A stretch of DNA of 58,940 nucleotides from Desulfotomaculum sp. (GTDB taxonomy: Bacteria > Bacillota > Desulfotomaculia > Desulfotomaculales > Desulfallaceae): contig JAENYQ010000012.1 of NCBI GenBank assembly GCA_016841675.1, forward strand, positions 1 to 58,940, given 5' to 3'. Position 1 is the stretch's first letter. Each line of letters opens with the position of its first letter. The position numbers and the translations under genes were made by a program. Below the pieces are notes generated by a model, which was not told the origin of the DNA, ran no database searches, and saw nothing but the letters and a program-made list of their open reading frames with translations. Of this stretch, positions 41,935 to 51,164 are shown piece after piece.

Positions 41935-44900
41935 CTAACGCACCTCCTTGAATAAGTCATCCATCATGTTCATATACATATCGTCATTGTATCCCTGCAG
42001 GGTAATGGCCTTGTTGGGGCATTCACCGGCACAGGTGCCGCAGCCCTGGCAGAGAACCGACTCAATTTCAGCCGCGTAATTATTCACGCGTGGTGCGCCA
42101 AATGGACACAAGCGGACGCAGGTAAGACATGCCGCGCACTTGTCGGGCTGTACAACCGCGACCACACCGTGTGATTCCAGACGGTCCTTACTGAGGAAGG
42201 TGGCAGCGCGCCCGGCGGCAGCTTTGGCCTGGGCGATGTTCTCTTCCATGTTTTTAGGTCCATGGGCGATGCCGGCCATGAATACACCTTCGGCGGCAGA
42301 GTCAACCGGACGAAGTTTCATGTGTGCTTCCAGGAAGAACCCGTCGGCATTTAAGGGCACCTTGAACAGCCGGTTCAGCTTGACGTTGTCTTCCGGCGCC
42401 ATGATGGCCGCAGCTAAACCGACCACATCAGCCTCAATCACAATGGGCTGCCCCAGTACATGATCTGTAACCGTTACCTTGACCGTGTCGCCGTCCTTTT
42501 CAACCACTGGTTTACTATCGGGGGCGTAACGGACGAAAATGATTCCCTTGGCCCGGGCTTCCTCGTAAAGCTCTTCCAGGAAGCCGTAGGTGCGGATGTC
42601 CCGGTACAGGATAAATATATTGGTATTGGGGTTCTTTTCCTTCATCTTCAGAGCCAGGGTGATGGATTTGGTGCAGCACACCCTGCTGCAGTAAGGCCTT
42701 TCAGGTTCGCGTGAACCAACGCAGTTAATCAATACGATGTTCTTGGCGTCCTTAATCCGCCCTGCGGCGATGGCCTCGTCCAGTTCCAGGTGCGTCATCA
42801 CCCGATCGCTTTCGCCGTACAGGTACTCGTTAGGTTTGTATTCACGGCCGCCGATGGCAATAATCGTTACGCCGTGTTTGATTTCCCGGCCGTCGGCCAG
42901 CTCGGTGTTAAAATTACCCACATAGCCGGTAACGTCCTTGATTTCTACGCCGGTGTATACGCTGATTAACGGGTTAGCGTTTACCTTGGCCGCTAAATCG
43001 GCAACCAGGGCCTGAATATCCTCACCCTTGAAGCCTTTTTGCAATCTCCTGGCCAGTCCACCCAGTTCAGCTGACTTTTCTACCAAATGTACTGCGTAAC
43101 CCTGCTCAGCCAGACTTACGGCATTGGTCATGCCGGTGATACCGCCGCCGATAACCAGGGCGGACTTGGTCACACCGACCGAACCCTGCTTAATCTGCTG
43201 CAACAGTCTAGACTTGGCCGTGGTCATGGTGACCAGGTCTTTGGCTTTGGCGGTGGCCTTATCCGGTTCGTGCATGTGGACCCAGGAGCACTGGTCGCGA
43301 ATATTGGCCATCTCAAACAGGTACCGGTTCAGACCGGCTTCCTTTAGCGTTTCCTGGAATAGCGGCTTGTGCGTCCGGGGACTGCAGGAGGCCACTACCA
43401 CCCGGTTGAGTTGATGTTCGTTAATAATATCCTTCATGGTCGCCTGGCTATCCTGGGAGCAAACATATAGATACTCTCCGGCATAGACCACGCCCGGCAG
43501 CTTTTTGGCCGTTTCTACCACTTCGGGCACTTTAACCACGCCACCGATGTTAATACCGCAGTTACAAATAAATACGCCAATCCTTGGTTCCTCTCCCGCA
43601 ACGTCACGTTCCGGCGGGAATACTATCTCTTTGACCAGGGCTCCACGCACATCACCAAGTAAACTTTCAGCTGCTGATGCCGCAGCGCTGGCCTGCATTA
43701 CTGTTTCCGGAATATCCTTGGGCCCGGAGAAGGTACCGGCTACGTAAACACCTTCGCGAGATGTGTTAACGCCCGTCATCGGGGCCAGCTCGGCAAAACC
43801 GTACCGGTTAAGTTCAACGTCCATAATTTGTCCCAGTTCCTTGGCCTTGGCACCGGCCTGGAAGCCTACCGAGAGAACCACCATATCGAATTCTTCAGTA
43901 GTGATGGAACCGTCCTCGTTGGAGTAACGGATGGTGGGGTTCTTATCCTCACCTGGTGCATCCATCACTTCAAATATCCGGGAGCGGACAAAATTGACGC
44001 CGTGTTCGTTCTTGGCCCGTTCGTAATATTTTTCAAAATCCTTGCCGTAGGAACGCATGTCCATCATGAAGATGGTGGTGTCCAGCGGCTGGGCACTATG
44101 TTCTTTGGCGATAACCGCTTCTTTGATGGCGTACATACAACATACCGACGAGCAGTAATTATGCTCGATGCGCTTGTTGCGGGAACCCACGCACTGGATC
44201 CAGGCGACTTTTTTCGGCTCTTTGCCGTCATAAGGCCTGACCAGGTGACCGCCATACGGTCCGGAAGCGCTCAAGATACGCTCGAACTCAATACTGGTAA
44301 CCACGTTGGGGTTCTTGCGGTAGCCATAGTAGAACAGGTCGGTGGGATCGCATATCTCGGCCCCTGAACTGAGGATGATGGCGCCCACTTCCAGCTCCAG
44401 TTCCTCATCGCGCATGTCGTGGTTGATTGCTTCACGCAGGCAGGTCTTGACGCACTCGCCACACTCGGAGCATACAGCGCAGTTCAGACACCGCTGCGCT
44501 TCTTGGCGAGCGGCTTCTTCACTGATGCCCAGTGCTACTTCGGCAAAGTCGGCGACCCGTTTGGCAGGCTCGACAAAGCTACCTTCAAAACGTGGGGTTT
44601 CCACCTTATTACCCGGTGAATTTTTAGGAAAGTCCACCACTGATTCTTTGGTGGCCCAGTTGAAACAAATGGTTGCTTCCTCACCCCGGCAATACTTATC
44701 TATGGAGGCGGCGGCTTTTTTACCGGTACCGATGGCGTCCACTACGGTGGCCGGACCGGTTACCACATCACCGGCGGCAAATACACCGGGTACGTTGGTA
44801 GCCATTGTTGCTCCGTCCACGACGATGGTATTACGCCTGCTCAGTTCCACAGCTCCGCCCAAACCAGATACGTCAACGGCTTGGCCGATGGCAACAATGA

Positions 44901-46359
44901 TGTTGTCCACGTCAATGGCAAACTCGCTGCCAGCCACAGCAACCGGCCGGCGGCGACCGCTTTCGTCGGGTTCGCCCAGTTCATTTTGAATGCATTCCAG
45001 TTTAGCGATTTTGCCACCGTCACCGTGCATGGCGACAGGACTGGTCATCATTTGGAATACTATATTCTCTTCCTTGGCCTCATGAATTTCTTCTTCGGCG
45101 GCTGTTATTTCAGCCTCGGAACGGCGGTAGACAATAGTCACTTCCTGGGCGCCGCAGCGTAGCGCGGTACGGGCGGCGTCCATGGCGGTATTACCGCCGC
45201 CGATGACGGCTACCCGTTTGCCCAGGGCAATTTTTTCGCCCATGTTGACCCGGCGCAGGAAATCGACACCAGGGATTACACCATCCAAATCTTCGCCCGG
45301 CACATTCAAGGACGTACCCTTGTGCGCGCCAATACCCAGGAACACGGCTTTATAGCCCTGTTTCATCAGGTCGTCGATAGTGAGCTGTGGACCCAGCGGG
45401 GTGTTGGTCTTAATTTCCACGCCCATTCTTGCCAGCAAACCAATTTCCAGCTCTACAATGCTCTTGGGCAGACGATACTCGGGAATGCCCACCCGGAGCA
45501 TGCCGCCTGCTACCGGCAGGGCCTCAAGAACCGTTACCGCGTAACCGTTCTTGGCCAACTGGTAAGCTGCGGAAAGGCCGGCGGGGCCGGAACCAATTAC
45601 AGCTACTTTAATGCCGTTTGACGGAGCAACTTCCGGCAGAGGCAGTTCTTCCAGGTTACGGTAGGCTACTTCTGCGGCTACGCGTTTTAGTTCCCTGATA
45701 CCAACCGGATTGTCCACGCTTTTACGGTGACAGGCGGTTTCGCAGGGGTGGGTGCACACTCGGCCGCAAATTGCCGGCAGCGGGTTGTCCTTGTATATTA
45801 ATTGCCATGATTCAATAAACTTGCCGTCTTTAATAAGTTGCACATAGCCCTGGGCGTTGACGCCGGCGGGACAGGCAGCTTTACAGGGGGATGTACCTGT
45901 TTTTTCAATGGAATAAGCAGCGGGCATAGCCTGGGCGTACATTTTGTAGATGGCTTTCCTTTGGCCCAGATCGGCATCGAACTGGCTGGGTACTTCCACC
46001 GGACAGGCGTCCTTACACTCGCCGCAGCCTGTACACTTTTCCAGATCGATGAACCGTGCTTTTTTACGCAGTTTTACCTTGAAATTGCCCGGCTCGCCTT
46101 GAACGTCAACGATATCTGTAAGCATGTGTTTCTCTACGTTCAGGTGTCTCCCGCATTCTACGAGTTTGGGAGAAAGGATACACATGGAGCAATCATTGGT
46201 GGGGAAAGTCTTATCCAGCCGCGGCATGGTGCCGCCAATGGCCGGTGATTGCTCCACGAGATAAACGTAATAGCCGGACTCTGCAAGGTCAAGTGATGCC
46301 TGAATGCCGGAAATACCAGCACCCACTACCAGCACCGAGCCTACTTTATTTTTGTCCAT
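41935..46359 (-). CDS. hdrA: HdrA-GltD-HdrA fusion flavoprotein
   Basis: A 1474-residue protein. It opens as HdrA ([52 protein letters not shown]). From about 150 to 580 it carries an inserted GltD/NfnB-type module: Fe-S helical region CGRVCTHPCETACHRK, FAD motif VIGSGPAGLSAAYQLAKNGY, NAD(P) motif VAVIGGGNTAMDAARTAL and GVFAAGDVVTGPATVVDAIG. HdrA then resumes (CSECGECVKTCLREAI) and a second HdrA half starts near 1055 (GGGITGMTNAVSLAEQGYAV), ending in two ferredoxin motifs. The insert should let pyridine nucleotide feed the Hdr flavin. ATG at 46359 is taken over a longer frame. MvhD follows one base after its stop. Confidence 0.92.
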   Translation of the reverse strand: MDKNKVGSVLVVGAGISGIQASLDLAESGYYVYLVEQSPAIGGTMPRLDKTFPTNDCSMCILSPKLVECGRHLNVEKHMLTDIVDVQGEPGNFKVKLRKKARFIDLEKCTGCGECKDACPVEVPSQFDADLGQRKAIYKMYAQAMPAAYSIEKTGTSPCKAACPAGVNAQGYVQLIKDGKFIESWQLIYKDNPLPAICGRVCTHPCETACHRKSVDNPVGIRELKRVAAEVAYRNLEELPLPEVAPSNGIKVAVIGSGPAGLSAAYQLAKNGYAVTVLEALPVAGGMLRVGIPEYRLPKSIVELEIGLLARMGVEIKTNTPLGPQLTIDDLMKQGYKAVFLGIGAHKGTSLNVPGEDLDGVIPGVDFLRRVNMGEKIALGKRVAVIGGGNTAMDAARTALRCGAQEVTIVYRRSEAEITAAEEEIHEAKEENIVFQMMTSPVAMHGDGGKIAKLECIQNELGEPDESGRRRPVAVAGSEFAIDVDNIIVAIGQAVDVSGLGGAVELSRRNTIVVDGATMATNVPGVFAAGDVVTGPATVVDAIGTGKKAAASIDKYCRGEEATICFNWATKESVVDFPKNSPGNKVETPRFEGSFVEPAKRVADFAEVALGISEEAARQEAQRCLNCAVCSECGECVKTCLREAINHDMRDEELELEVGAIILSSGAEICDPTDLFYYGYRKNPNVVTSIEFERILSASGPYGGHLVRPYDGKEPKKVAWIQCVGSRNKRIEHNYCSSVCCMYAIKEAVIAKEHSAQPLDTTIFMMDMRSYGKDFEKYYERAKNEHGVNFVRSRIFEVMDAPGEDKNPTIRYSNEDGSITTEEFDMVVLSVGFQAGAKAKELGQIMDVELNRYGFAELAPMTGVNTSREGVYVAGTFSGPKDIPETVMQASAAASAAESLLGDVRGALVKEIVFPPERDVAGEEPRIGVFICNCGINIGGVVKVPEVVETAKKLPGVVYAGEYLYVCSQDSQATMKDIINEHQLNRVVVASCSPRTHKPLFQETLKEAGLNRYLFEMANIRDQCSWVHMHEPDKATAKAKDLVTMTTAKSRLLQQIKQGSVGVTKSALVIGGGITGMTNAVSLAEQGYAVHLVEKSAELGGLARRLQKGFKGEDIQALVADLAAKVNANPLISVYTGVEIKDVTGYVGNFNTELADGREIKHGVTIIAIGGREYKPNEYLYGESDRVMTHLELDEAIAAGRIKDAKNIVLINCVGSREPERPYCSRVCCTKSITLALKMKEKNPNTNIFILYRDIRTYGFLEELYEEARAKGIIFVRYAPDSKPVVEKDGDTVKVTVTDHVLGQPIVIEADVVGLAAAIMAPEDNVKLNRLFKVPLNADGFFLEAHMKLRPVDSAAEGVFMAGIAHGPKNMEENIAQAKAAAGRAATFLSKDRLESHGVVAVVQPDKCAACLTCVRLCPFGAPRVNNYAAEIESVLCQGCGTCAGECPNKAITLQGYNDDMYMNMMDDLFKEVR

Positions 46360-46377
46360 GACATCACATCCGTCCTC
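46360..46377 (-). promoter_or_regulatory. Leader GAGGACGGATGTGATG before hdrA fusion
   Basis: The 16-nt sequence GAGGACGGATGTGATG immediately precedes this start, and is identical upstream of the hdrA at 51165-54191. It contains the ribosome site and an ATG-TGA start-stop pair. Confidence 0.5.
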
Positions 46378-46431
46378 TTGGTTTTGAGTCCATAAAAACA
46401 AAGCAATCTATCTATTGTACAATCTATATTT

Positions 46432-47667
46432 TTACTCTGCCGCTTCTTCTTTCTCGGGCATAATCAACGCTCTTTCCATCAGCGAACACATGTGTAAGTT
46501 CTTGGAACTGGATTTTTCCTCGTACCACTTGTTCAGGTCGGTAAACTGGTCCATGCAGTTGTGGCAGGGCACGATGACAATTTCCGCGCCGGTGGCCACT
46601 ACCTGGTCCACTTTCCGCTTGCCCTTGGCCTTGCGCATATCATTGTATTCGGGCATCGCCATAGCGCCGCCGCCACCACCACAGCAGTAGTTCATTTTGC
46701 CGTTGGGGTTCATGTCCACGAAGTTTTTAATGAAACTGTTAATCAGTTCCCTAGGTGCCTCGTAAACGCCTTCTTTACGGGCGGTGTTGCAGGGGTCGTG
46801 GTAGGTGACTACTTCGGTAATGGCATCGGGATCGAGCTTCAGTTTGCCTTCTTTAACCAGTTCGTTAAGCAGTTCCAGGATGTGTCTAATGGGAAACTGC
46901 TTGCCCTTCCAGAATGTCCGATAGCCCCAACGCATGGAACGGAAGGCGTGACCGCACTCAGTGACGATTAGTTCTTCACATTCCAGGTCCTCAACTTCTT
47001 GCCACAGGGGCATCGAGATGGCCTGAAAGTCATCATTCTGACCGGTGAACAAAGAAATGTTGGTGGCGTCCCAGCGTTTGGTGCTGATGGTGTAATCGAT
47101 ACCGGCGGCGTAGAAAATTTTCAGCGTCGCTTGCAGTTCGTTGGGATAGTACTTGATGTCCCGGGCGTTGAAACCGTAGAAGTACTTGGCCCCCTTCTTG
47201 TTGAGCGGAATCTTGTAATCAGGGTCGCCTAGGTCTTCCTGCAGTTCCTCCTCGATCCACTCCAGGGTTTCCTCATAGTCGGTCTGGTCAACGTTCATCT
47301 GGTTGTTGGACTCAATGTGTTCCCTGGCAATGGTCTGCAGGTAACCCGGAATCTTGTCTTTGTCCCAGGTGCCGCGCAGAGTGCGTACCAGCACCGCCAT
47401 GTTAATATTCATGGGGCACTCGATGGTGCAGCGCTCACACATGGTGCAGTACCAGATATATGGGTCTGCAAAAACTTCTTCTTTCATGCCCAGCAGTACT
47501 TTACGCAGGAACTTGCGGGGATCCTGGTTTTCATGTACGTCTGAGTACGGGCATCCGGCGGTACACATGCCGCAGGCCAGGCAGTTGGTGAAATCAATGT
47601 TTTTCAGCAGGCCGGCTACTTCGTCCCTGAATTGGGGGTTAAGATCGGCAGCTTTAATTACTTCCAT
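46432..47667 (-). CDS. HdrCB fusion, DsrK/HdrD-like
   Basis: A 411-residue protein. The N-terminal ferredoxin region has CLACGMCTAGCPY and CTMCERCTIECP. The C-terminal part has one CCG domain, with CGHAFRSMRWGY, HDPCNTARK, YCCGGGGGAMAMPEYNDMRK and CHNCMDQF. The first CCG half is present as sequence but lacks the cysteine pattern. This layout matches HdrD, DsrK, TmcB and HmcF, which carry a catalytic [4Fe-4S] for disulfide or trisulfide chemistry. It replaces separate hdrB and hdrC in this operon. ATG at 47667 follows GGAGG. It lies between flxA and the HdrA fusion. Confidence 0.88.
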   Translation of the reverse strand: MEVIKAADLNPQFRDEVAGLLKNIDFTNCLACGMCTAGCPYSDVHENQDPRKFLRKVLLGMKEEVFADPYIWYCTMCERCTIECPMNINMAVLVRTLRGTWDKDKIPGYLQTIAREHIESNNQMNVDQTDYEETLEWIEEELQEDLGDPDYKIPLNKKGAKYFYGFNARDIKYYPNELQATLKIFYAAGIDYTISTKRWDATNISLFTGQNDDFQAISMPLWQEVEDLECEELIVTECGHAFRSMRWGYRTFWKGKQFPIRHILELLNELVKEGKLKLDPDAITEVVTYHDPCNTARKEGVYEAPRELINSFIKNFVDMNPNGKMNYCCGGGGGAMAMPEYNDMRKAKGKRKVDQVVATGAEIVIVPCHNCMDQFTDLNKWYEEKSSSKNLHMCSLMERALIMPEKEEAAE

Positions 47668-47873
47668 GATTTAGCCTCCCTCCGAATCTTGGCGTATAAA
47701 CGGAGAATCGTTATAGCAATATTAGGGACTTTCTTATTTATGATACGGGCTGACAGGGTCGTCCGCCCCTACGTTTAGGTGTGTGTCCCCATTCAATCAT
47801 TGGGACAATTCCTCTGCGACATTCCATCGGGGACATTCCTTCGTATTTTGAAGGTGTGTCCCCTTTCCTCTGT
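47668..47873. repeat. Spacer with REP-like hairpins inside the operon
   Basis: Two or three GGGGACA/TGTCCCC motifs occur at 47781-47863. The clearest is GGGGACATTCCTTC...GAAGGTGTGTCCCC (47829-47863). No gene or promoter was recognised. Confidence 0.6.
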
Positions 47874-48713
47874 TTAATATTCGTTGGGTAGTTCGTTAAG
47901 CTGGGCCCTAGTAAAAATGGGGCCATCTTTGCAGACGTACTTACCACCCACGTTGCACCGACCGCACATACCGATACCGCACTTCATCCGGTTTTCCAGC
48001 GACATAATCGTGGTTTCCGGTGTAAACCCAAGCTTTTCAAGCACCGGCATGGTGAACTTAATCATTACCGGCGGGCCGCAGATAATGGCGTGAGCGTTTT
48101 CCGCGCTGGGTGCCACTTCCCCTGTGACGGCGGGGATAAAGCCGACCCTGCCGTTCCAGCCTTCCGCTTCCCTGTCCACGGTGGTGATTAGGTCGATGTC
48201 CGGACTGGCTTCCCAAGCCGCCAGTTCGTCTTTGTAAAGCAGTAGGCCGGGGTTGCGGGCACCGTAAATAACAGTAATTTTACCGAAGTCGCCGCGGCGG
48301 TCGGGATGCATCATGTAAGTGGCCAATGAACGCAGCGTGGTAAAAGCAAAACCGCCGCCGATAATAACCACGTTTTTACCCTTAAACTGGTCCACCGGGT
48401 AGTAATTGCCCAGCGGGCCGCGAACACCCACGATACTTCCTTCTTCCATCATGTGCAGCGCTGTGGATACAGTACCCACCTTGGCCACTGAAAACTTCAG
48501 GAATCCCGGTTCGGTGGGAGACGAGGCGATCCCAAAGGGCGCTTCGCCTTTACCGAAAACACACAACTCGGCAAATTGCCCCGGCATGTAAGGAAAGCTC
48601 TTTTCGTCTTCCTCGCTGAGGAACTGCAGGGTAAAGGTATGGATTAGCTTATCTTCTGTTTCGGTGAAGTTTTTAACCAGCTTCATTGGTAGCGGCAGAT
48701 ATGGATTTTTCAT
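47874..48713 (-). CDS. flxA: FlxA-like FAD/NAD-binding oxidoreductase
   Basis: A ferredoxin-reductase-like protein of 279 residues. Seen: FAD-binding PFGIASSP with MPGQFAELCVFG, the nucleotide motif NVVIIGGGFAFTTLRSLA, the NAD-site ICGPPVMIKFTMPVL and a C-terminal four-cysteine cluster CGIGMCGRCNVGGKYVCKDG. In FlxABCD-HdrABC complexes (described for Desulfovibrio vulgaris) FlxA oxidises NADH. ATG at 48713 overlaps the flxB stop (TGATG). Confidence 0.9.
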   Translation of the reverse strand: MKNPYLPLPMKLVKNFTETEDKLIHTFTLQFLSEEDEKSFPYMPGQFAELCVFGKGEAPFGIASSPTEPGFLKFSVAKVGTVSTALHMMEEGSIVGVRGPLGNYYPVDQFKGKNVVIIGGGFAFTTLRSLATYMMHPDRRGDFGKITVIYGARNPGLLLYKDELAAWEASPDIDLITTVDREAEGWNGRVGFIPAVTGEVAPSAENAHAIICGPPVMIKFTMPVLEKLGFTPETTIMSLENRMKCGIGMCGRCNVGGKYVCKDGPIFTRAQLNELPNEY

Positions 48714-49741
48714 CAACTATCCAACCTCGCTTCCGAACCCCGAATGTTCTCCAGTACCACCCGGATGTCCATATTAACGGGGCAGTTTTTAATGCACCGT
48801 CCGCAGCCGACACAACCTATTTCGTTAAAGTTATCAACGAAATACTTGAACTTGTGCATAATCCGGTTACGGTAGCGCTCTTTATTGCTGGTCCGCGGGT
48901 TGTGCCCGGAACCATGCAGTGTGAATAGCGGGAAAGCACAGGAGTCCCAGTTACGTACCCGGCAACCGGTGCAGTCCACTGCGTCGTCCACGATGTCAAA
49001 ACAGTGGCAGGTGGGGCACAGATAGGTGCAGGCTCCGCAGCCCAGGCATTTTTCATGGATTCTTTCCCATATGGGGTCGTAGAAATTTACATCCAGTTTG
49101 GCTTTCAGACCGTCAGTGTTCACCTGGCAGGTCACCACGGCGGCTTCCTTGGCCGCTGCCGCAGCAGTCTTGTCAGCATCTGAAGCCGCAGTCAAACCGG
49201 CCTGGTCAGCCAGGGCCTTGCCCTTTTCGGTGATCAATTCCACTACGTAAGCGTCACCTGTATCCACCAGCAAAAGGTCCAGCCCGCTGGTATCAAAGGG
49301 TCCGCTGTTGACCGAGGTGCAGAAACAGGTGCTGGCCGGACTGTTGCATCCGATACCCACCATCACTGTATTCTCTCGCCTGGTCAGGTAATAGGGATCC
49401 TGAAATTTATCGTTGTCGAAAACATTATCCAGCAGCTTAAGGCTCCTGGCGTCGCAGGGCCGCACGCCAAACAACACTTTCTTCTTGTCGTCCATGGGTG
49501 CTTCAAGCTTGGTGCCCTCTTCGGTGACACTGTAGCTGAACAGTTTTTCCGACTGCGGGAAGAACAATTCTTTGGCCGGAAGCTTGGTGTTTCCCTCGCC
49601 CACTACTGCATCAGTTCCGGAGGCGACGGGCTTGAAAACCGTAAAATTATCCTTCTTCACAGGCGCTATAACTTCGTATTCGGCAATCATTTTATCCAGG
49701 AGGTTGGGTATATCTTTTTTGCTTACGATCATCAGTTTCAC
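48713..49741 (-). CDS. flxB: FlxB-like iron-sulfur subunit (HydB/AsrA-like)
   Basis: A 342-residue protein with an N-terminal domain carrying FGVRPCDARSLKLLDNVF, typical of HydB/AsrA-type subunits, and two C-terminal clusters, CLGCGACTYLCPTCHCF and CVGCGRCIKNCPVN. Extra cysteines lie in DCTGCRVRNWDSC. It would relay electrons between FlxA and FlxD/HdrA. GTG at 49741 follows AAGGAG. The B label rests on order and domain type; B and C names could be swapped. Confidence 0.82.
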   Translation of the reverse strand: MKLMIVSKKDIPNLLDKMIAEYEVIAPVKKDNFTVFKPVASGTDAVVGEGNTKLPAKELFFPQSEKLFSYSVTEEGTKLEAPMDDKKKVLFGVRPCDARSLKLLDNVFDNDKFQDPYYLTRRENTVMVGIGCNSPASTCFCTSVNSGPFDTSGLDLLLVDTGDAYVVELITEKGKALADQAGLTAASDADKTAAAAAKEAAVVTCQVNTDGLKAKLDVNFYDPIWERIHEKCLGCGACTYLCPTCHCFDIVDDAVDCTGCRVRNWDSCAFPLFTLHGSGHNPRTSNKERYRNRIMHKFKYFVDNFNEIGCVGCGRCIKNCPVNMDIRVVLENIRGSEARLDS

Positions 49742-49742
49742 C

Positions 49743-50699
49743 TCACTCCTTCACCAAGAAAGGTTCTGGGTCGTCAGCTGCAAATGTTGCCATGGCTGCC
49801 TTATCGTCCATGCTGACACCAGCTTCGGCGTTGAACAGTACCTTGACATCTTTGACTAGCTTACGGGTTAGCAGGCGCAGGTTGATGCCCATGGGGCAGG
49901 CCCTCTCGCAAGCGCCGCAATCGGCACAGCGACCGGCGCTGTGAAATACCCTAACTGCCTGAAATAGAATATTATCTTGGACGTTCGCCGCACTCTTGCC
50001 AATCCACTCCGGCTGGGAGCAATCCACAAAACACTCCGTGCAATAACACATGGGGCAGGCATTGCGGCAGGCATAACATCTGATGCATTTGCTGAATTCT
50101 TCGGTCATAAAAGCCCGGCGTTCCGCGGTAGTTTTGGCTTCGAATGCCTTAATCTCGGCAAAATCTTCTTCTGCCTTTTCCGGCATTAGGGTACCGATTA
50201 GTTCATCGTAAACCACAGGGTTACCGTACCGGCAGTCGATACAGGAGTTATGCAGCAAGTCCGCCAGTTTGGCGGTTTCAGCGAAACCATTGCCCTTTAG
50301 CACGATAGTGTCGCCCTGATCGACTACTTCCAGGACTTCTTTGCCGCCTAGCAGTTTACCGACTTTTTTACGGTCGACCATGCCGTCACAGGGTACGCCG
50401 ATGATATAAAGGTTGTCACGGTCAATCTGGTTTTCCTTGGTTAGGGCCACGATTGAACGGACGTCACAGCCCTTGGCTACAACAGCTACTTTACCTTCCC
50501 GCTTGCGCAGGAAATTGGCCAGGTTATTTTCACAGCCCCTGTTCCAGGTTAGTTGGTTAGCTTCTTCGGGTGTACGGGCGAAAAACGGTGTGCCGCGCAG
50601 CGGCAGGCTGCCTTCGGCGAAACCAACCACCAGGTCAACTTTCTTGTCTTCCAGTAGTTTCTTCGCGGCCTCTTTTACTTGAGCTGCTATTGCTTGCAT
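49743..50699 (-). CDS. flxC: FlxC-like iron-sulfur subunit
   Basis: A 318-residue protein. The N-terminal half resembles the FrhB/FdhB beta-subunit fold (VAVVAKGCDVRSIVALTKEN, IIGVPCDGMVD). The C-terminal half has Fe-S motifs CIRCYACRNACPMCYCTECF and CADCGACERACPMGINLRLL. ATG at 50699 overlaps the flxD stop. It is an electron-transfer subunit of the Flx-Hdr complex by context. Confidence 0.82.
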   Translation of the reverse strand: MQAIAAQVKEAAKKLLEDKKVDLVVGFAEGSLPLRGTPFFARTPEEANQLTWNRGCENNLANFLRKREGKVAVVAKGCDVRSIVALTKENQIDRDNLYIIGVPCDGMVDRKKVGKLLGGKEVLEVVDQGDTIVLKGNGFAETAKLADLLHNSCIDCRYGNPVVYDELIGTLMPEKAEEDFAEIKAFEAKTTAERRAFMTEEFSKCIRCYACRNACPMCYCTECFVDCSQPEWIGKSAANVQDNILFQAVRVFHSAGRCADCGACERACPMGINLRLLTRKLVKDVKVLFNAEAGVSMDDKAAMATFAADDPEPFLVKE

Positions 50700-51142
50700 C
50701 CGCAACACCCCGATTCACTTTCAATTAGGCCTTGATCAGCTATTCCATTATTGGGCCCAAGTTCCTTAACTTTGTCCGTTACGTCCTTGACCAACTCGGC
50801 GAATCGGCCGCCCTCGGCTGCCGATACCCAGGAGAAGTTTACCCGGCCTTCGTCCACGCCGACGTATTCCAAAAGGTCTTTAAGCAGGGCGAATTTCCTA
50901 CGGGCCACCAGGTTGCCACTAACATAGTGGCAGTCGCCGGGGTGTCACCCGGAGGTCAGCACGCCGTCAGCTCCGTGACGCAACGCGCTGATTATGAACA
51001 GCGGGTTAATCCTACCGGTACAAGGTATGCGCACCACCCGGATGTTGGGCGGGTACTGGATACGTCCGATACCGGCCAAGTCGGCGCCGGCATAACTGCA
51101 CCAGTTGCACAAGAATGCTACAATTTTGGGATCGCGTTCCAT
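50687..51142 (-). CDS. flxD: FlxD/MvhD iron-sulfur subunit, selenoprotein (Sec66)
   Basis: Reading from ATG at 51142 behind [27 protein letters not shown]..., then GADGVLTSG, then UGA (50947-50945), then [20 protein letters not shown] and on to TAG at 50687. The product is 151 residues including Sec66. Homologues have SGCHPGDCHY here, and the other MvhD in this window has AGCMEGDCHF, so UGA replaces a conserved cysteine. A perfect stem-loop 12 nt after the UGA (50914-50932) is a good SECIS candidate. The C-terminus ends CCGCKQ. It would connect the FlxABC module to HdrA. Confidence 0.92.
50914..50944 (-). promoter_or_regulatory. Candidate SECIS element in flxD
   Basis: TGCCACTA TGT TAGTGGCA, a perfect 8-bp stem with G in the loop, begins 12 nt after the in-frame UGA. 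Confidence 0.65.
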
Positions 51143-51164
51143 ATCTGGTGTTTCCCTCCCCCAT

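Noticed and set aside
50687-50908. Separate short gene starting at 50908
   Set aside because: It is the C-terminal part of flxD after the Sec codon; the upstream frame is continuous through UGA and both sides are conserved.
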